A stretch of 64,000 nt of DNA from Symbiodinium kawagutii (lineage: Eukaryota; Sar; Dinophyceae; Suessiales; Symbiodiniaceae). The notes beneath the pieces are model-generated. The model was not told the DNA's origin and searched no databases. It was given only the letters and a program-made list of their open reading frames with translations. Where the stretch lies: positions 142,437-206,436 of the forward strand of contig VSDK01012414.1 in NCBI GenBank assembly GCA_009767595.1. The letters run 5' to 3'. The position numbers and the translations under genes are program-made. Below, piece after piece: positions 54,584 to 64,000 of the stretch (within the stretch, counting starts at the first letter, position 1; every line of letters starts with the position of its first letter).

Positions 54584-57529
54584 GGCACCAGCTTCTTCGC
54601 TTGCGAGGCCGCTTGCTTGGCTCACATGGACCGCTGGCGCTTCTGGGCTGCCAAGAGCAACGGCTATCCTCCAGAGAAGCTTGGCGGAAGATGGGTCACC
54701 ACGGGTGCGCCGTCCAAACGGCAGGTTTCTCCATTGGAGGTTTGGGGGGAACCAACGTTTAATTGGCGTGATGAGATGTAGCGCGCATATATGGCTTTGC
54801 ACGCCTGAAAAATGGGGAAAAATCGTTGACAAGCTCGATAGTCTACGGAATTGTTCGAAAGAAGTGAGGTTTCTATGTCAATACTCTTTTGGGATTGAGG
54901 GGAAAGTAATAGACCGCTGTAGGCCAGGGGAAAAAACACCAGAGATTGTAAGAAAACATCGCGTGGCAGCGCGCAGAGGCTGAAAGATCGAATTCTTCAC
55001 GCCCGGGCATCGCAAGCTTTCGTCTCCTACCTGGGCTTTGTTGGTGCAGGTGTCACTTGGCCTTACCTTGGCACTGCAGTGCGCAGATGTAAACAGTCAA
55101 AGGAACGTCCGTGGGTCGAGGACTGGAGCAGAAGATAAGGCCTTGATAACAAGAAAAAAAAAAGTCCTGGATGTTCAAAGGTCATTTGATCATCCAAAGA
55201 TCAGTGAAGCAATGTGTGAGCCACTCCCGCACTTCCACGCTTGGATGTTTGACTTTCATAGTAAAACCTCGAGTTTTTCCCTTGGCACACTTGGAGCTGT
55301 GAGACACCACGCCTGATTGATGTTAAGGACAGCATTCATGTGCGCTCCTGGACCCCAGAGTCCATGAAGGTTCGCCCGAGACATGTTCGAGAAAATGTTT
55401 TGGACTTAGCATAGAAATGCTCAAAAGATGGTGGTGTAGCTTCAATGTTTGGTCAGTTTTTGGGCAATCACAGAAATCGTCAAGATATGAACTGCAATGG
55501 AGAATTTAGCAATCAGAATGGTGCCATAATGTAGCATATGTATTCGCCGTGTCCACAGACATGCGCGCATTTTCCCAGTAGAACGAGACTAAATTTTTAG
55601 CAACAGCTCAGAGAACAGGAGGGAAAGTTTAGAAAATAGTTGGGAATCTTTGCAGACAACGGTCATTTTTTTTTAACTCAGGTACTGGTCCCCTGGACTT
55701 CTACTGTGTTTCGTTGGTTTCTTACCTTGGCTGCAGGACGGCACCCTGATGGTTGCTTTTGAGGTTCAAGGAGGACGGGAAGACGGTAACTTGTCATCAA
55801 CCTTTGTACTCTTGAGAAGGTCAGTCATTTGCATGCTCGAGGATCCTTAGTCAACTCAGTTCACTGCCAGTTTCGCCAAACAGTAGGCAGTGTTGGCGGC
55901 GTTCTCCTCCACTCCAGCAACCATGGTTTCTCGATCCATTGTGCGCGTCCGCCAACGATCCAGTCTGAGGCCCTAAAGCCCTGCTCCTGAGAGGCTGCAT
56001 GATCTTGAGCCTTCTGAGTCAGGTGGGATACAGGTTAGTCCAGCCAGCGAAGGTGAGTAGTTTCAGTCACTCATCATCGCTAGTCATCGCTAGTCAGTTC
56101 AGTACTCATCATCACTCATCTTTGATCACGTATGATAAAGTATGACATGGTGTATAGTTTAAGTATGTTTAAGTACCATTGACTGTCCTCTTGCTTTTCA
56201 GGGTGACAATCCGCCTTTCTTCGCATTTTATCAACATGCTCAGCAGAACACATCCTGGCTCCGGTTTCTGCATTGGATGGTAAGACTAGGCCCAGCTAAA
56301 GCATTGTGACTCTGCAGGATGCCCCCTTGGTGGCCAAACTTTGAGCAGCTGCTGAGGCTGCAAGGCATAAGACCTTGTCGCATCGGCGGTTCGAATAGGG
56401 TTTGGACCATGATGTCATTTGAATGGCTGGAAGGTCCATGGTATCACCCACAGAATCACTTCGTTTTCGTAAATTTGGCCCAACAGATTGCTGCGAAGGC
56501 CTTGTCTAGTGGAAGTGAGCAAGCTCCTGGCGAGTTTCAAGTTGAAATGCAAGCACTCTGCTTGCCATGCTTAGAAGCCGGGAGTAAAAAGCAATGAGCT
56601 CCGACCTTGGCGAGCTCAAATTCCATGAAATTCCCTTGCGTCCAGATAGGCTGCGAACCCGGCAGCTAAACCATAACCAGCCAACTAAGCAAGCAAGCGA
56701 CAAACCAACCAAGAACCGATAGTCCGCTGAAGGAGCTGTGTTATTACAATAGACTAATGTTAGATGATTTGGGAGGGACCGTCATTTTAAGCAACCACCG
56801 TATCACGGATATAATGTCATGCATTTTAATGCATTTTATCACTCCCATTCCTCTTTAGCACGAAAGCTTTCTTTTTTCAGTTTGTTGCTGCAGAAGTAGT
56901 CAAAGTATTCCTTATGTCTCAGAAACGTGCGTTGCTTCTTTGCCTCACCAACGAAAATGGCTGATGATGGATGATCACAAGAGGTGAATGACCAAAAATT
57001 ACCCAACAACGGCCTCAGTATAATCTTCCTCGTGGATGATCATCCCACTAAGTAAATGATTCGTGACCCCCTGTGTATGATAATAATCCAAGTGGATAAT
57101 CCCCCATGTAGTTGACCAATTGATCATCCCCAAAATGTACGGTGTACCCAAGTAGTTTGGGATCATCCCCACTTGTTTGCTGTTGATCCCCTATGTAGGA
57201 TGATCATCCCACTAAGGAAATGAGTAGTAACCCCATGTAACCCCCTACGTAGGATGCTCATCCAAGCAGCTCAACAGCAAGCCCATTTGATGCTCAGGCT
57301 CCAGCTACCGCCAAGAGTGCGAACGAGTTCAGGCTGCCCTGGAGGTCCGGAGAGATGCGGTGCCAAGTTCCATTTCTTGATGCAAATGTAGCACTTTGGT
57401 ATAGTCACCAAGCACATGTGAGCTCTAAGAATCTAGTGTTTGATATTGTTTAATGCATTTTACTTTACATGTTTTTTATGTATGTTATATATGTTCTCAT
57501 GCAGCTTATTAAGAACGTGGTCGCATTTG

Positions 57530-58580
57530 TTGTTGCTGTGGCTGCATTGTTTCATCCCTTTGGGTTCGGTTTTTGTGCCCGGAAAAAAGGAACCCACATT
57601 CAAGGTTGTATTGTTTGGGGTTAGCAGCATACGCTATCAGATGTTCTCTTGCGTTTGTAGTTTGGGGATGCATTTGTTTTGGTAGCAGCTGTCGTTTTTG
57701 GTGCTGAAATTTGTTGGGAAGCTAGATGCTGTTAAAATCTGTTGGCAAAAATTTCTTGTCGGAAACAGTGGGTCAGAAAGGAAAGCGAAGAATCCTGCGT
57801 AAAATAGCTCAGGTTGTATGGTTAAAGGTTGTATGGTTTGAGAAGAGGAGATTAGAGGAGCCGAGATTAGAGGAAATTAGAGGAGATTAGAGGAGATGAG
57901 ATTCGAGGAGATTAGAGGAGATGAGATTAGTTTTTTTAAGCTAGCGGCATGCGGCGGAGATTAGAGGAGATGAGATTAGAGGAGATTAGAGGAGATGAGA
58001 GGAAATTAGAGGAGATAGAGGAGATGAGATTAGAGGAGCTTAGAGGAGATGAGATTCGAGGAGATTAGAGGAGATGAGATTAGAGGAGATGAGATTAGCG
58101 GAGATTAGAGGAGATGAGATTAGTTGAGGGTTTTGAACACTTTTTGTCGAAAAACGATCGGTATTTGCGATATTTTTCGCTTGCAAGGGCGAAAAAACGT
58201 GGTAAATACCATGTTTTTTTTGGCATTTGTGATGCTCTTTACGTGTTCTGTTTTGAGACTGTGGTAGCATTTAGTTTTGCTTTGGCTGCAATGTTCCATC
58301 ATTTGGGTTGATTTTTTGGGGCAGAAAAATCGGAACCCAAATTCAAGCTTTCATTGTTTGAGGAGCATACACCATCCGATGTTCCCTTGAGTTTGTAGTT
58401 TGGGGATGCGTTTGTTTTGGTAGCGGGTCTATTGTTTTTGGTTTGGATGCAATGGTCTATTTCTTTGGGTGCTTTGGCCAGAAAAATAGGAACCCCCATT
58501 CAATGTTGTCGTGCGTTTGCAATTTGGGATGTTCCTTTCAGTTCGCAGTTTGGGGATGCGTTGTTTGGGATTCTGGTACG
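57530..58580. repeat. Triplicated block of about 150 bp
   Basis: Three related copies near 57538-57690, 58262-58430 and 58436-58572 share a sequence around GGAACCC-CATTCAA, GATGTTC and GTTTGGGGATGCGTTTG-TTTGG. The purine-rich tract lies between copies 1 and 2. Confidence 0.65.
57848..58123. repeat. Purine-rich GGAGATTAGA array
   Basis: About 275 bases of GATTAGAGGAGATGA-type units, almost all purine on the + strand, interrupted near 57930-57957 by a TTTTTTTAAGCTAGCGGCATG segment. Confidence 0.9.
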
Positions 58581-58655
58581 GTTTTGTTGTCTGGTACGGT
58601 TTTGCTTGGCACGCTTTTGCCTGGTGCGTTTTTGTCTGGCACAGTTTTTGCCTGG
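58568..58655. repeat. CTGGTACGGTTTTG-type tandem repeat, about 18-bp units
   Basis: About five diverged units (CTGGTACGGTTTTGTTGT, CTGGTACGGTTTTGCTTG and so on). Confidence 0.75.
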
Positions 58656-59778
58656 TCTTCTTTTTGTTTTCTAAGTTGTGTGTGGTGTGTCTGGTAAGGT
58701 TGCGTTTCTTTTGATCGCAGGTTTTTTGGGTTGAGAGGTTGAGGTCGAAAAAGTCGCTCAGAAGGGAGAGTGATGAATCTTTTGCGCCCGGCAATGGTGT
58801 TGCTTCTTCAAAACCACTTCCATTTTTTCACCTTTTTTTCTTTCGCTGCAAGTCTGCAGTTGCTTGTCAGCCGTGGCCGGCCCAGTGTCAGCCAGCCTGA
58901 AGGCAACCAAGGGATGTGGTGAGGGTAAAGGCATTTTTACAAGATTCGGCCATCCATTCTTTTCACCGCGCGCCGAGACAAAAACCCTCTGGGGGCTGGC
59001 TTTCGTCCCCCCCCTTCTCAGGTTATGTATGTTATATATGTTCTCATGCAGCTTAGAACATGTTCTTGTGTTTCTTACATTTTTTACGTGTTCCCAGGCA
59101 TCTATTTACATTGTTGATTGAATGCAAGTAATTGCCTTATGTTGCGTTTTCTTAGTGGAAGTTTCTTGGCAGAATCGGGAACCTGGAATTCGGAATCGAG
59201 CATGTTTTCGAAGACATCATGAAAGCGAGCATTGCACACCACACACGCTGCTATACTCGGCCCTGCTCGGCCTTTCGAAGAACTTGGCGCAAGGATCTCC
59301 AAGAACAGAACACGGTCATTTGTGATGAGAGAGATATGGTTGGGTCACTCAGTGCTGGGCTGGAGGCCTGCTGCTTCAAACTTTTGCAATTTGTGCAGCG
59401 AGTGGATGCTCAGATCAACAAAGCTTTGTGATAAACAGAACCAACCACGTACCCAACCAATAACCACTGAACCATGAAGCACTTCAAGGCAGGAGTAGGT
59501 GGGAGCAGGTGGGAGCAGATAGGCGTCAGACGGCAATGCAGGGAACACAGCCCAGGCGCGGAAACACGAGGAGGAACTCTTCTACGTGAATGGCCCAGTT
59601 GCATCTAGTGCTCACAGACTGCTTGCCTCATCTTCCACCAGGATTTGCGGGTGGGAATCATTGAACATTTCACCAGTGGTTTGGCAATGTGGACGCGACG
59701 GTATCGTCCGAATCGTGGCCAAAGCGATTCTACAAACCTGCTGGGACCAGGTATGACGGTATGACCTGTTGCCTGGCT

Positions 59779-62700
59779 CAGGTGATCAGACGAAAGGATG
59801 AAGAGCTCTTGCGAGCGTGGGATCTACCAGGGGCTTGCGCTGCCTTGGGGGCTTGTGCTGCCTTGGGGGCTTGTGCCGCCTTGGGTTCTACCAGAGGCTT
59901 GTGCTGCCATTTAAGAACTGCCCATTTTGGCATGTTACATGCATGTCACATCACAAGACTGCTCCTGATCTTGGGAGCTCCACGGCTACATGCTTTCCCC
60001 ATGCTACATGCCTTCACCAAAGTGATAGCCATGATCAAAGTGACAGCATAATGACAGCACCCAAAGTGATAGCCAACATGCCATAACATCATCAAAGTGA
60101 TGGCATGATGCTACAGATTGCTACCGCATGTCCAACGAGATCACACCATGACTTGGTCCCAGAAATGTTTCGGTGCTTTGCATTGGGACTCCCAGGCATG
60201 CAGCTTTGGCAGATCTCTCACAGCAGGTGAAGGCTCGCCCGGAACTAAAGCTGTTGGGATGCTGGAAGTCTCCAAGAGTATCCAGGTACTCGGGAAGGTG
60301 TTTCTCAAGTCATAAGGTACCCCTAAATCATCCAATATGAGTCATTGATAGTATATACAAAAGCAACTATTTTTGGGCACCCCTATTTTGAGAAACCACC
60401 AGGTGGTAATGGAAGATGGTGGTCCAGTGATGTGCCCTTGCGGTATGTCAATGAATTGTCGCCTGGGCAGTCGGAGCTAGCGATACTTTATAGGATCTAA
60501 AGGTCAAGGCGCTGATTCTTGAAAGAGTTTGATCCATTTTTGCAAGTTTGCCGACATTAGAACTAGAGCACGTTCCGCGTTCCAAAGTGTTTCACTACAG
60601 TTTGTGTGGGTGGTTCAGCCTGCTTGCTCTCATTGAGTCTTGATGAGTCGCTACTGCAACGGCTGAAATCACCTCCTTTTGATTTTTCAATCAGATATCT
60701 TTCCATCATGGTTCCCAAGGATAGGTATGAACCACAGGGTGAAGCGCATATCTTTCCATCAACATTCCCATAGGGAGATGAGAGTCGGCATGTGCAGTGG
60801 TGCTCTTTGCGCTGTTCAGGAAGGCCAACTGGCTGATGAAGCTGCAGAGCTCCTGGGGAATGTCCGTGGGCCCAGATGTCATGGCAGGGCCTGGCGGCTT
60901 GGCAGACTGCGGTCCTGGGTGCTGGCAGAGGCATCGTTCAGCTGATGTTTCAAGATGTGACTCTGGAGCTTGAGACGAGTGAAATCAACCGGAGCTATGA
61001 TACCCAGTTTGATCAACTAGGATTGTCTATTGGTGGTTTTTGCTTGTTGCAGATTCTGATCGTAAAGAAATTGTTTGAAGCATTTATTTTCATTTATCAT
61101 TACTGCTCGTTTGAATCATTTGCTCTGCCAATCGTTGACTCACTTAACATGTTGAATACTGAGTTTGGATCATGCAACTGTGGCTCCATGCCTTTGAGAT
61201 GAATAGTTGACTACCAAATATTTTTCAGAGTGAGTGCGACCAACCAGCAAGCCCAGACACTGGAAGCTTTGGCACGCCAGGAAAATCGTGAAATGTACGA
61301 CCTTTGCTCTCAGCTTGAGGAGGGTTGGGAGGGGTGCGAGATTTGGCCATATGAAGGTCCGACCTTGATCCTGGATTGAATTGACCAGGATTTTTGGACT
61401 GTTTTTCAAGGAAGGAAATCATTGGTTGGTTGATTGGTTGGTTGCCATCATGTGATGGTCTAGCCTGTCACCGAGCCATTTTTTGAGACTTTCCGGATTT
61501 TTTGTGGCCGAAAAATTGGCAAAAAAAATCTGACCGCACTGAACCTATCCTGTGACCAGCTAGGAAAGATGGAAGCGACTGGGGCAAAACGACTCCACGG
61601 GTTTCAGTGGGTGCACCAGGCACAGAACAAAGAGTTGCGCGCCGAACGGGAGCGTGGCGAGCCGAGAGAGGTTTCCGTTGTACTGTCGCTCCGAGGAGCA
61701 AGGAGTGATGGGCAACCGGGCATGGTCAATGATTAATTGATGGTTGATAATTGATGTTACTGGCCCAGTACTGGTTGACAACAATTAATGGTTGACAATT
61801 AATGGTTAATCCAGTGGATATTACTGCAATTGTTGTCGCTGCTACATCATCATCTCCCATTAGCAACTATTTGTTGACCAATGGTAATTAATTATATAGC
61901 AACCACGTAGAGTCTACAATTGATGTTGAACAACTGGTAAAACAATCATGGGGGATGATACTAAACAACGTTGGTTGTTTTCTGACACTGCGAAATATGG
62001 GAAATGCAAAACGCCAAAGCACCACTCGTTTTTACATAGACACGCACCAGACCAAGGACAAAAACTGTGTTCATTTGTCCCTCGTAAAATGAGTCACGTG
62101 GTGGATGACAATCCCCTTCAAAATGAAGCACCATAAAATATTAGAACTCTTGACGATAACCTATCAATCAAACTCTTGACACACCTCATTTCAAGCAAAC
62201 ACAGGAAGCAGTTCCCAGCACACTGCTGTCCCGTGCAGATGGGGAGCGGTGCTGAGGTTATGAAGAGGCCTACAATCGCTGTGCGCAGTTGGAGGACCTG
62301 TGCTCGAGATGGAAGCAGGAGAATGATTTGGTTTTATGAGTGTTCTGTTTAGGGGTGACAACATACGCAATTGATAATGGTTCATAATAGGGCAGAATGA
62401 CCAACACTAATGGTTAAACAACTACTAGTTGGTAGCTTCTCAAGCCACAAGGTGGTTGCTTTGCTACTATAAATGGTTTATAGACAATACCCGACTGGCG
62501 GGTCCCTTATTTATCTTATTCTAAGAAACATCTATTTACTACCACTTACATGGAGACAGAAGTAAAGGAGAAGGAGGGAGAGAGAGAGAGAGGGAAAACC
62601 TTTCAAAAGACGTCATGATTGAAAGATGTGCATGTTCTCAAGGTTGATGCAGGCCGACATTCACGTTCAATTCAGGGAGATTTGGAACCCAGCATTTGGC

Positions 62701-63420
62701 TGTGCAAGTAACTGCTAGCAATGATCTCAAAAGCACGTATCCCAAAAATCATTTCCTCGCAAGACCTCCTTGTCCCAGGCAGAGGTTACAGAACTTCGTG
62801 CAGAGCGCGAACGTGTGAGCCTTGAGCGTTGCTGGAGCAAGTGTGGTCGGAGATGGCGGCCATGTCGCAGCTCATTCCTGAAGTTCGGATGCCAGAATCA
62901 TAGCTCAGCCATTCAAGTCCAACACTGCAACACGACCAAATGTCATTAACAGCTGACAACTTAAGACCCCACATGCAAAAGGCACATTGCCTATGCAATA
63001 AAGTTTGCGCGCCGGTGCCCACAGCCTAGCAAGGTGTGAACCGGAAGAGGGAGCGTTGGCCTTAGCATTGTCGCGGGAATCGGTCACCCTCCAATGGTAA
63101 GATGTCACTGCTGATTGGATGCTGCAATTGATATTCTGATATCGCTTGTTCCCTCGTGTTCATCCACAACCAGTTCAGGATCAGTAATTGTCTCAACAGG
63201 GGCATGGCAGGTTTTCCAGTCGCCTTCTCGGACAGGTGGCAGGGCAAAATGGACAGGTCTTGGGACAACAGTTTGGACTCGAAGTGTTTCCAATGCTTTT
63301 CCCTCATGGAGTCACCACCGACGGTATTCCTGAGGAAGCTAGCGGAGCAAAAGCACGAGTTGCAAGAGAAGTTAAAACTCTCAGAGCAACTTCGACAGGC
63401 AGATCAGAGTGTCAACTGTG
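59779..63420 (+). CDS. Possible multi-exon coiled-coil protein gene
   Basis: Separate + strand pieces with acceptor-like AG borders encode charged heptad-like helices: about 59779-59820 (AQVIRRKDEELLRAWD), 61226-61340 (NQQAQTLEALARQENREMYD), 61570-61700 (QNKELRAERERGEPREV), 62250-62335 (YEEAYNRCAQLEDLCSRWKQ), 62780-62850 (AEVTELRAERERVSLERCW) and about 63340-63420 (EQKHELQEKLKLSEQLRQAD). The word LRAERER occurs in two of them. Shared strand, composition and spacing suggest one gene. Exon limits, phases and ends were not resolved, and no family can be assigned. Chance selection of helical frames is the main alternative. Confidence 0.4.
59828..59886. repeat. GGCTTGTGCTGCCTTGGG tandem repeat, three 18-bp units
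   Basis: Three units, period 18. Reads as a Gly-Ala-Cys-Ala-Ala-Leu repeat in one frame. Confidence 0.85.
60297..60400 (+). repeat. Family B inverted-repeat element
   Basis: Begins GGTGTTTCTCAAGTCATAAG and ends CCCCTATTTTGAGAAACCAC. The interior TAAATCATCCAATATGAGTC matches the copy at 21949. Confidence 0.75.
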
Positions 63421-63849
63421 TTTCTACTGATGTTGTTCTGCAGGCGCAGTGCAGAGCACCCTTTCTTTTGTTTATTCACGGTCCATGCAACTGTTCATAA
63501 TTATCAGTCGGTATTACATGATTATATAATTTAGTAGTCCTACTTTATTATCAATAGCCGTTAATAACCATGATCAGGATGGACTTTGATTGAACCTCTA
63601 ATTTTTTACATTTTTTTAAGGACAACCATATGACTAACCTCTAGATTTTTAAGGATGAGGTGATTCCTTGACAAAGACAATCAGGATGTTGATTTCCTAC
63701 GGCCAACACTGCCCTTAGCTTCGGATGCTAAGCCCGCTGTCCATGGGCGGTCCATGGGAGGCTGCGCGAGACCGATGCGTGGGGGCGCCTCAGTGGGAGC
63801 TTTGACGCCCCGTTTCAGGTGGCATGAGGCCTACTAGCAGTTTGCACTT
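63421..63849. other. No gene recognised
   Basis: AT-rich to about 63700, then GC-rich. A piece at 63698-63800 has short likenesses to 5S rRNA (CTACGGCCA, GCTAAGC, CATGGGAG), but they are too weak to call. Confidence 0.4.
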
Positions 63850-63968
63850 TTGGCTATGGGTCAATATTAACCCACCAATTTCATGGTGGATAATAACCAA
63901 AAGACTATAGGGAAATAATGGTTACTGATAGGGGAACCAGGGGTACAGGTTTTTGACCCACAGCCATA
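63850..63968 (+). repeat. Family A inverted-repeat element, copy 5
   Basis: Starts TTGGCTATGGGTCAATATT and ends TTTTTGACCCACAGCCATA, with the GGGGAACCAGGGGTACAGG core. Confidence 0.85.
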
Positions 63969-64000
63969 TTAATCCCTTATAATTGATTGTTACCCAGTGG

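Larger units (their letters stand above)
50350..59200. other. Long stretch without a recognised gene
   Basis: Open frames at 50425-50808, 51173-51676, 53400-53625 (TLVFVDSHGRTLEVPNCQQL) and 54430-54780 look partly protein-like but match no family I know. Also present: the CCCATGG array with a gap (51843-52155), a GGATCCACCAAG repeat (54536-54583), a TGATCATCC-rich degenerate repeat (57040-57270), a purine-rich tract (57848-58123) and a triplicated block (57530-58580). Confidence 0.45.

Noticed and set aside
63698..63800. 5S rRNA gene
   Set aside because: Only short likenesses (CTACGGCCA, GCTAAGC, CATGGGAG); the internal promoter region and pairing ends do not line up.
1..64000. CRISPR arrays, bacterial operons, tRNA or SL RNA genes
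   Set aside because: No regularly spaced identical repeats with unique spacers, no ribosome-binding-site spacing pattern, and no cloverleaf or full spliced-leader sequence noticed by eye; weak tRNA genes could have been missed.

Overview
The window reads as nuclear DNA of a dinoflagellate, most likely of the Suessiales (Symbiodinium-like algae or relatives). No marker gene proves this. The inference rests on four things: genes cut into many short exons whose introns begin with GT, GC or GA and end in AG|G; all recognisable genes on the + strand; many short inverted-repeat elements, several lying inside introns; and a retroelement with a degenerate dinoflagellate spliced-leader-like motif in its terminal repeat. 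Three runs of N (1312-1326, 27101-27110, 51873-51882) show a draft assembly. Most of the window is non-coding, and most long open frames in it look accidental.

Left part (1-19300): a short ankyrin-repeat piece near 0.7-1.1 kb, then mostly repeats, microsatellites and inverted-repeat elements with a few exon-like fragments that I cannot name. From 19346 to 25334 there is a complete-looking 12-exon gene for a PLP-dependent class I/II aminotransferase. Its exons join in frame to 434 codons and carry all the expected cofactor and substrate residues.

Centre (28178-37885): a 9.7-kb tyrosine-recombinase retroelement of the DIRS/PAT/Ngaro type, recognised by identical split direct repeats in the order A1 - genes - B1 - A2 - B2 (A = 160 bp, B = 201 bp). 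It has the usual parts (tyrosine recombinase, CCCH-finger Gag-like protein, reverse transcriptase, RNase H) in an unusual layout. The recombinase comes first and is fused to a dual-specificity-phosphatase-like domain with an HCxxGxxR signature. The polymerase is preceded in the same frame by a C5-methyltransferase-like fold and a DUF4326-like domain. The reverse transcriptase is split by a +1 frame change. This element is the main candidate for an undescribed system.

Right part: an adenylate kinase gene in at least nine small exons (about 39205-42120), then a partial nucleotide-sugar transporter gene of the SLC35B4/UAA type (about 43439-50349) with one exon that carries a frame break. From 50.4 to 59.2 kb lie satellite-like arrays, a purine-rich tract and a triplicated block. 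From about 59.8 to 63.4 kb scattered exon-like pieces encode charged coiled-coil segments, probably one gene. The aminotransferase, adenylate kinase and transporter show no pathway link; a same-strand run of unrelated genes fits dinoflagellate gene order.
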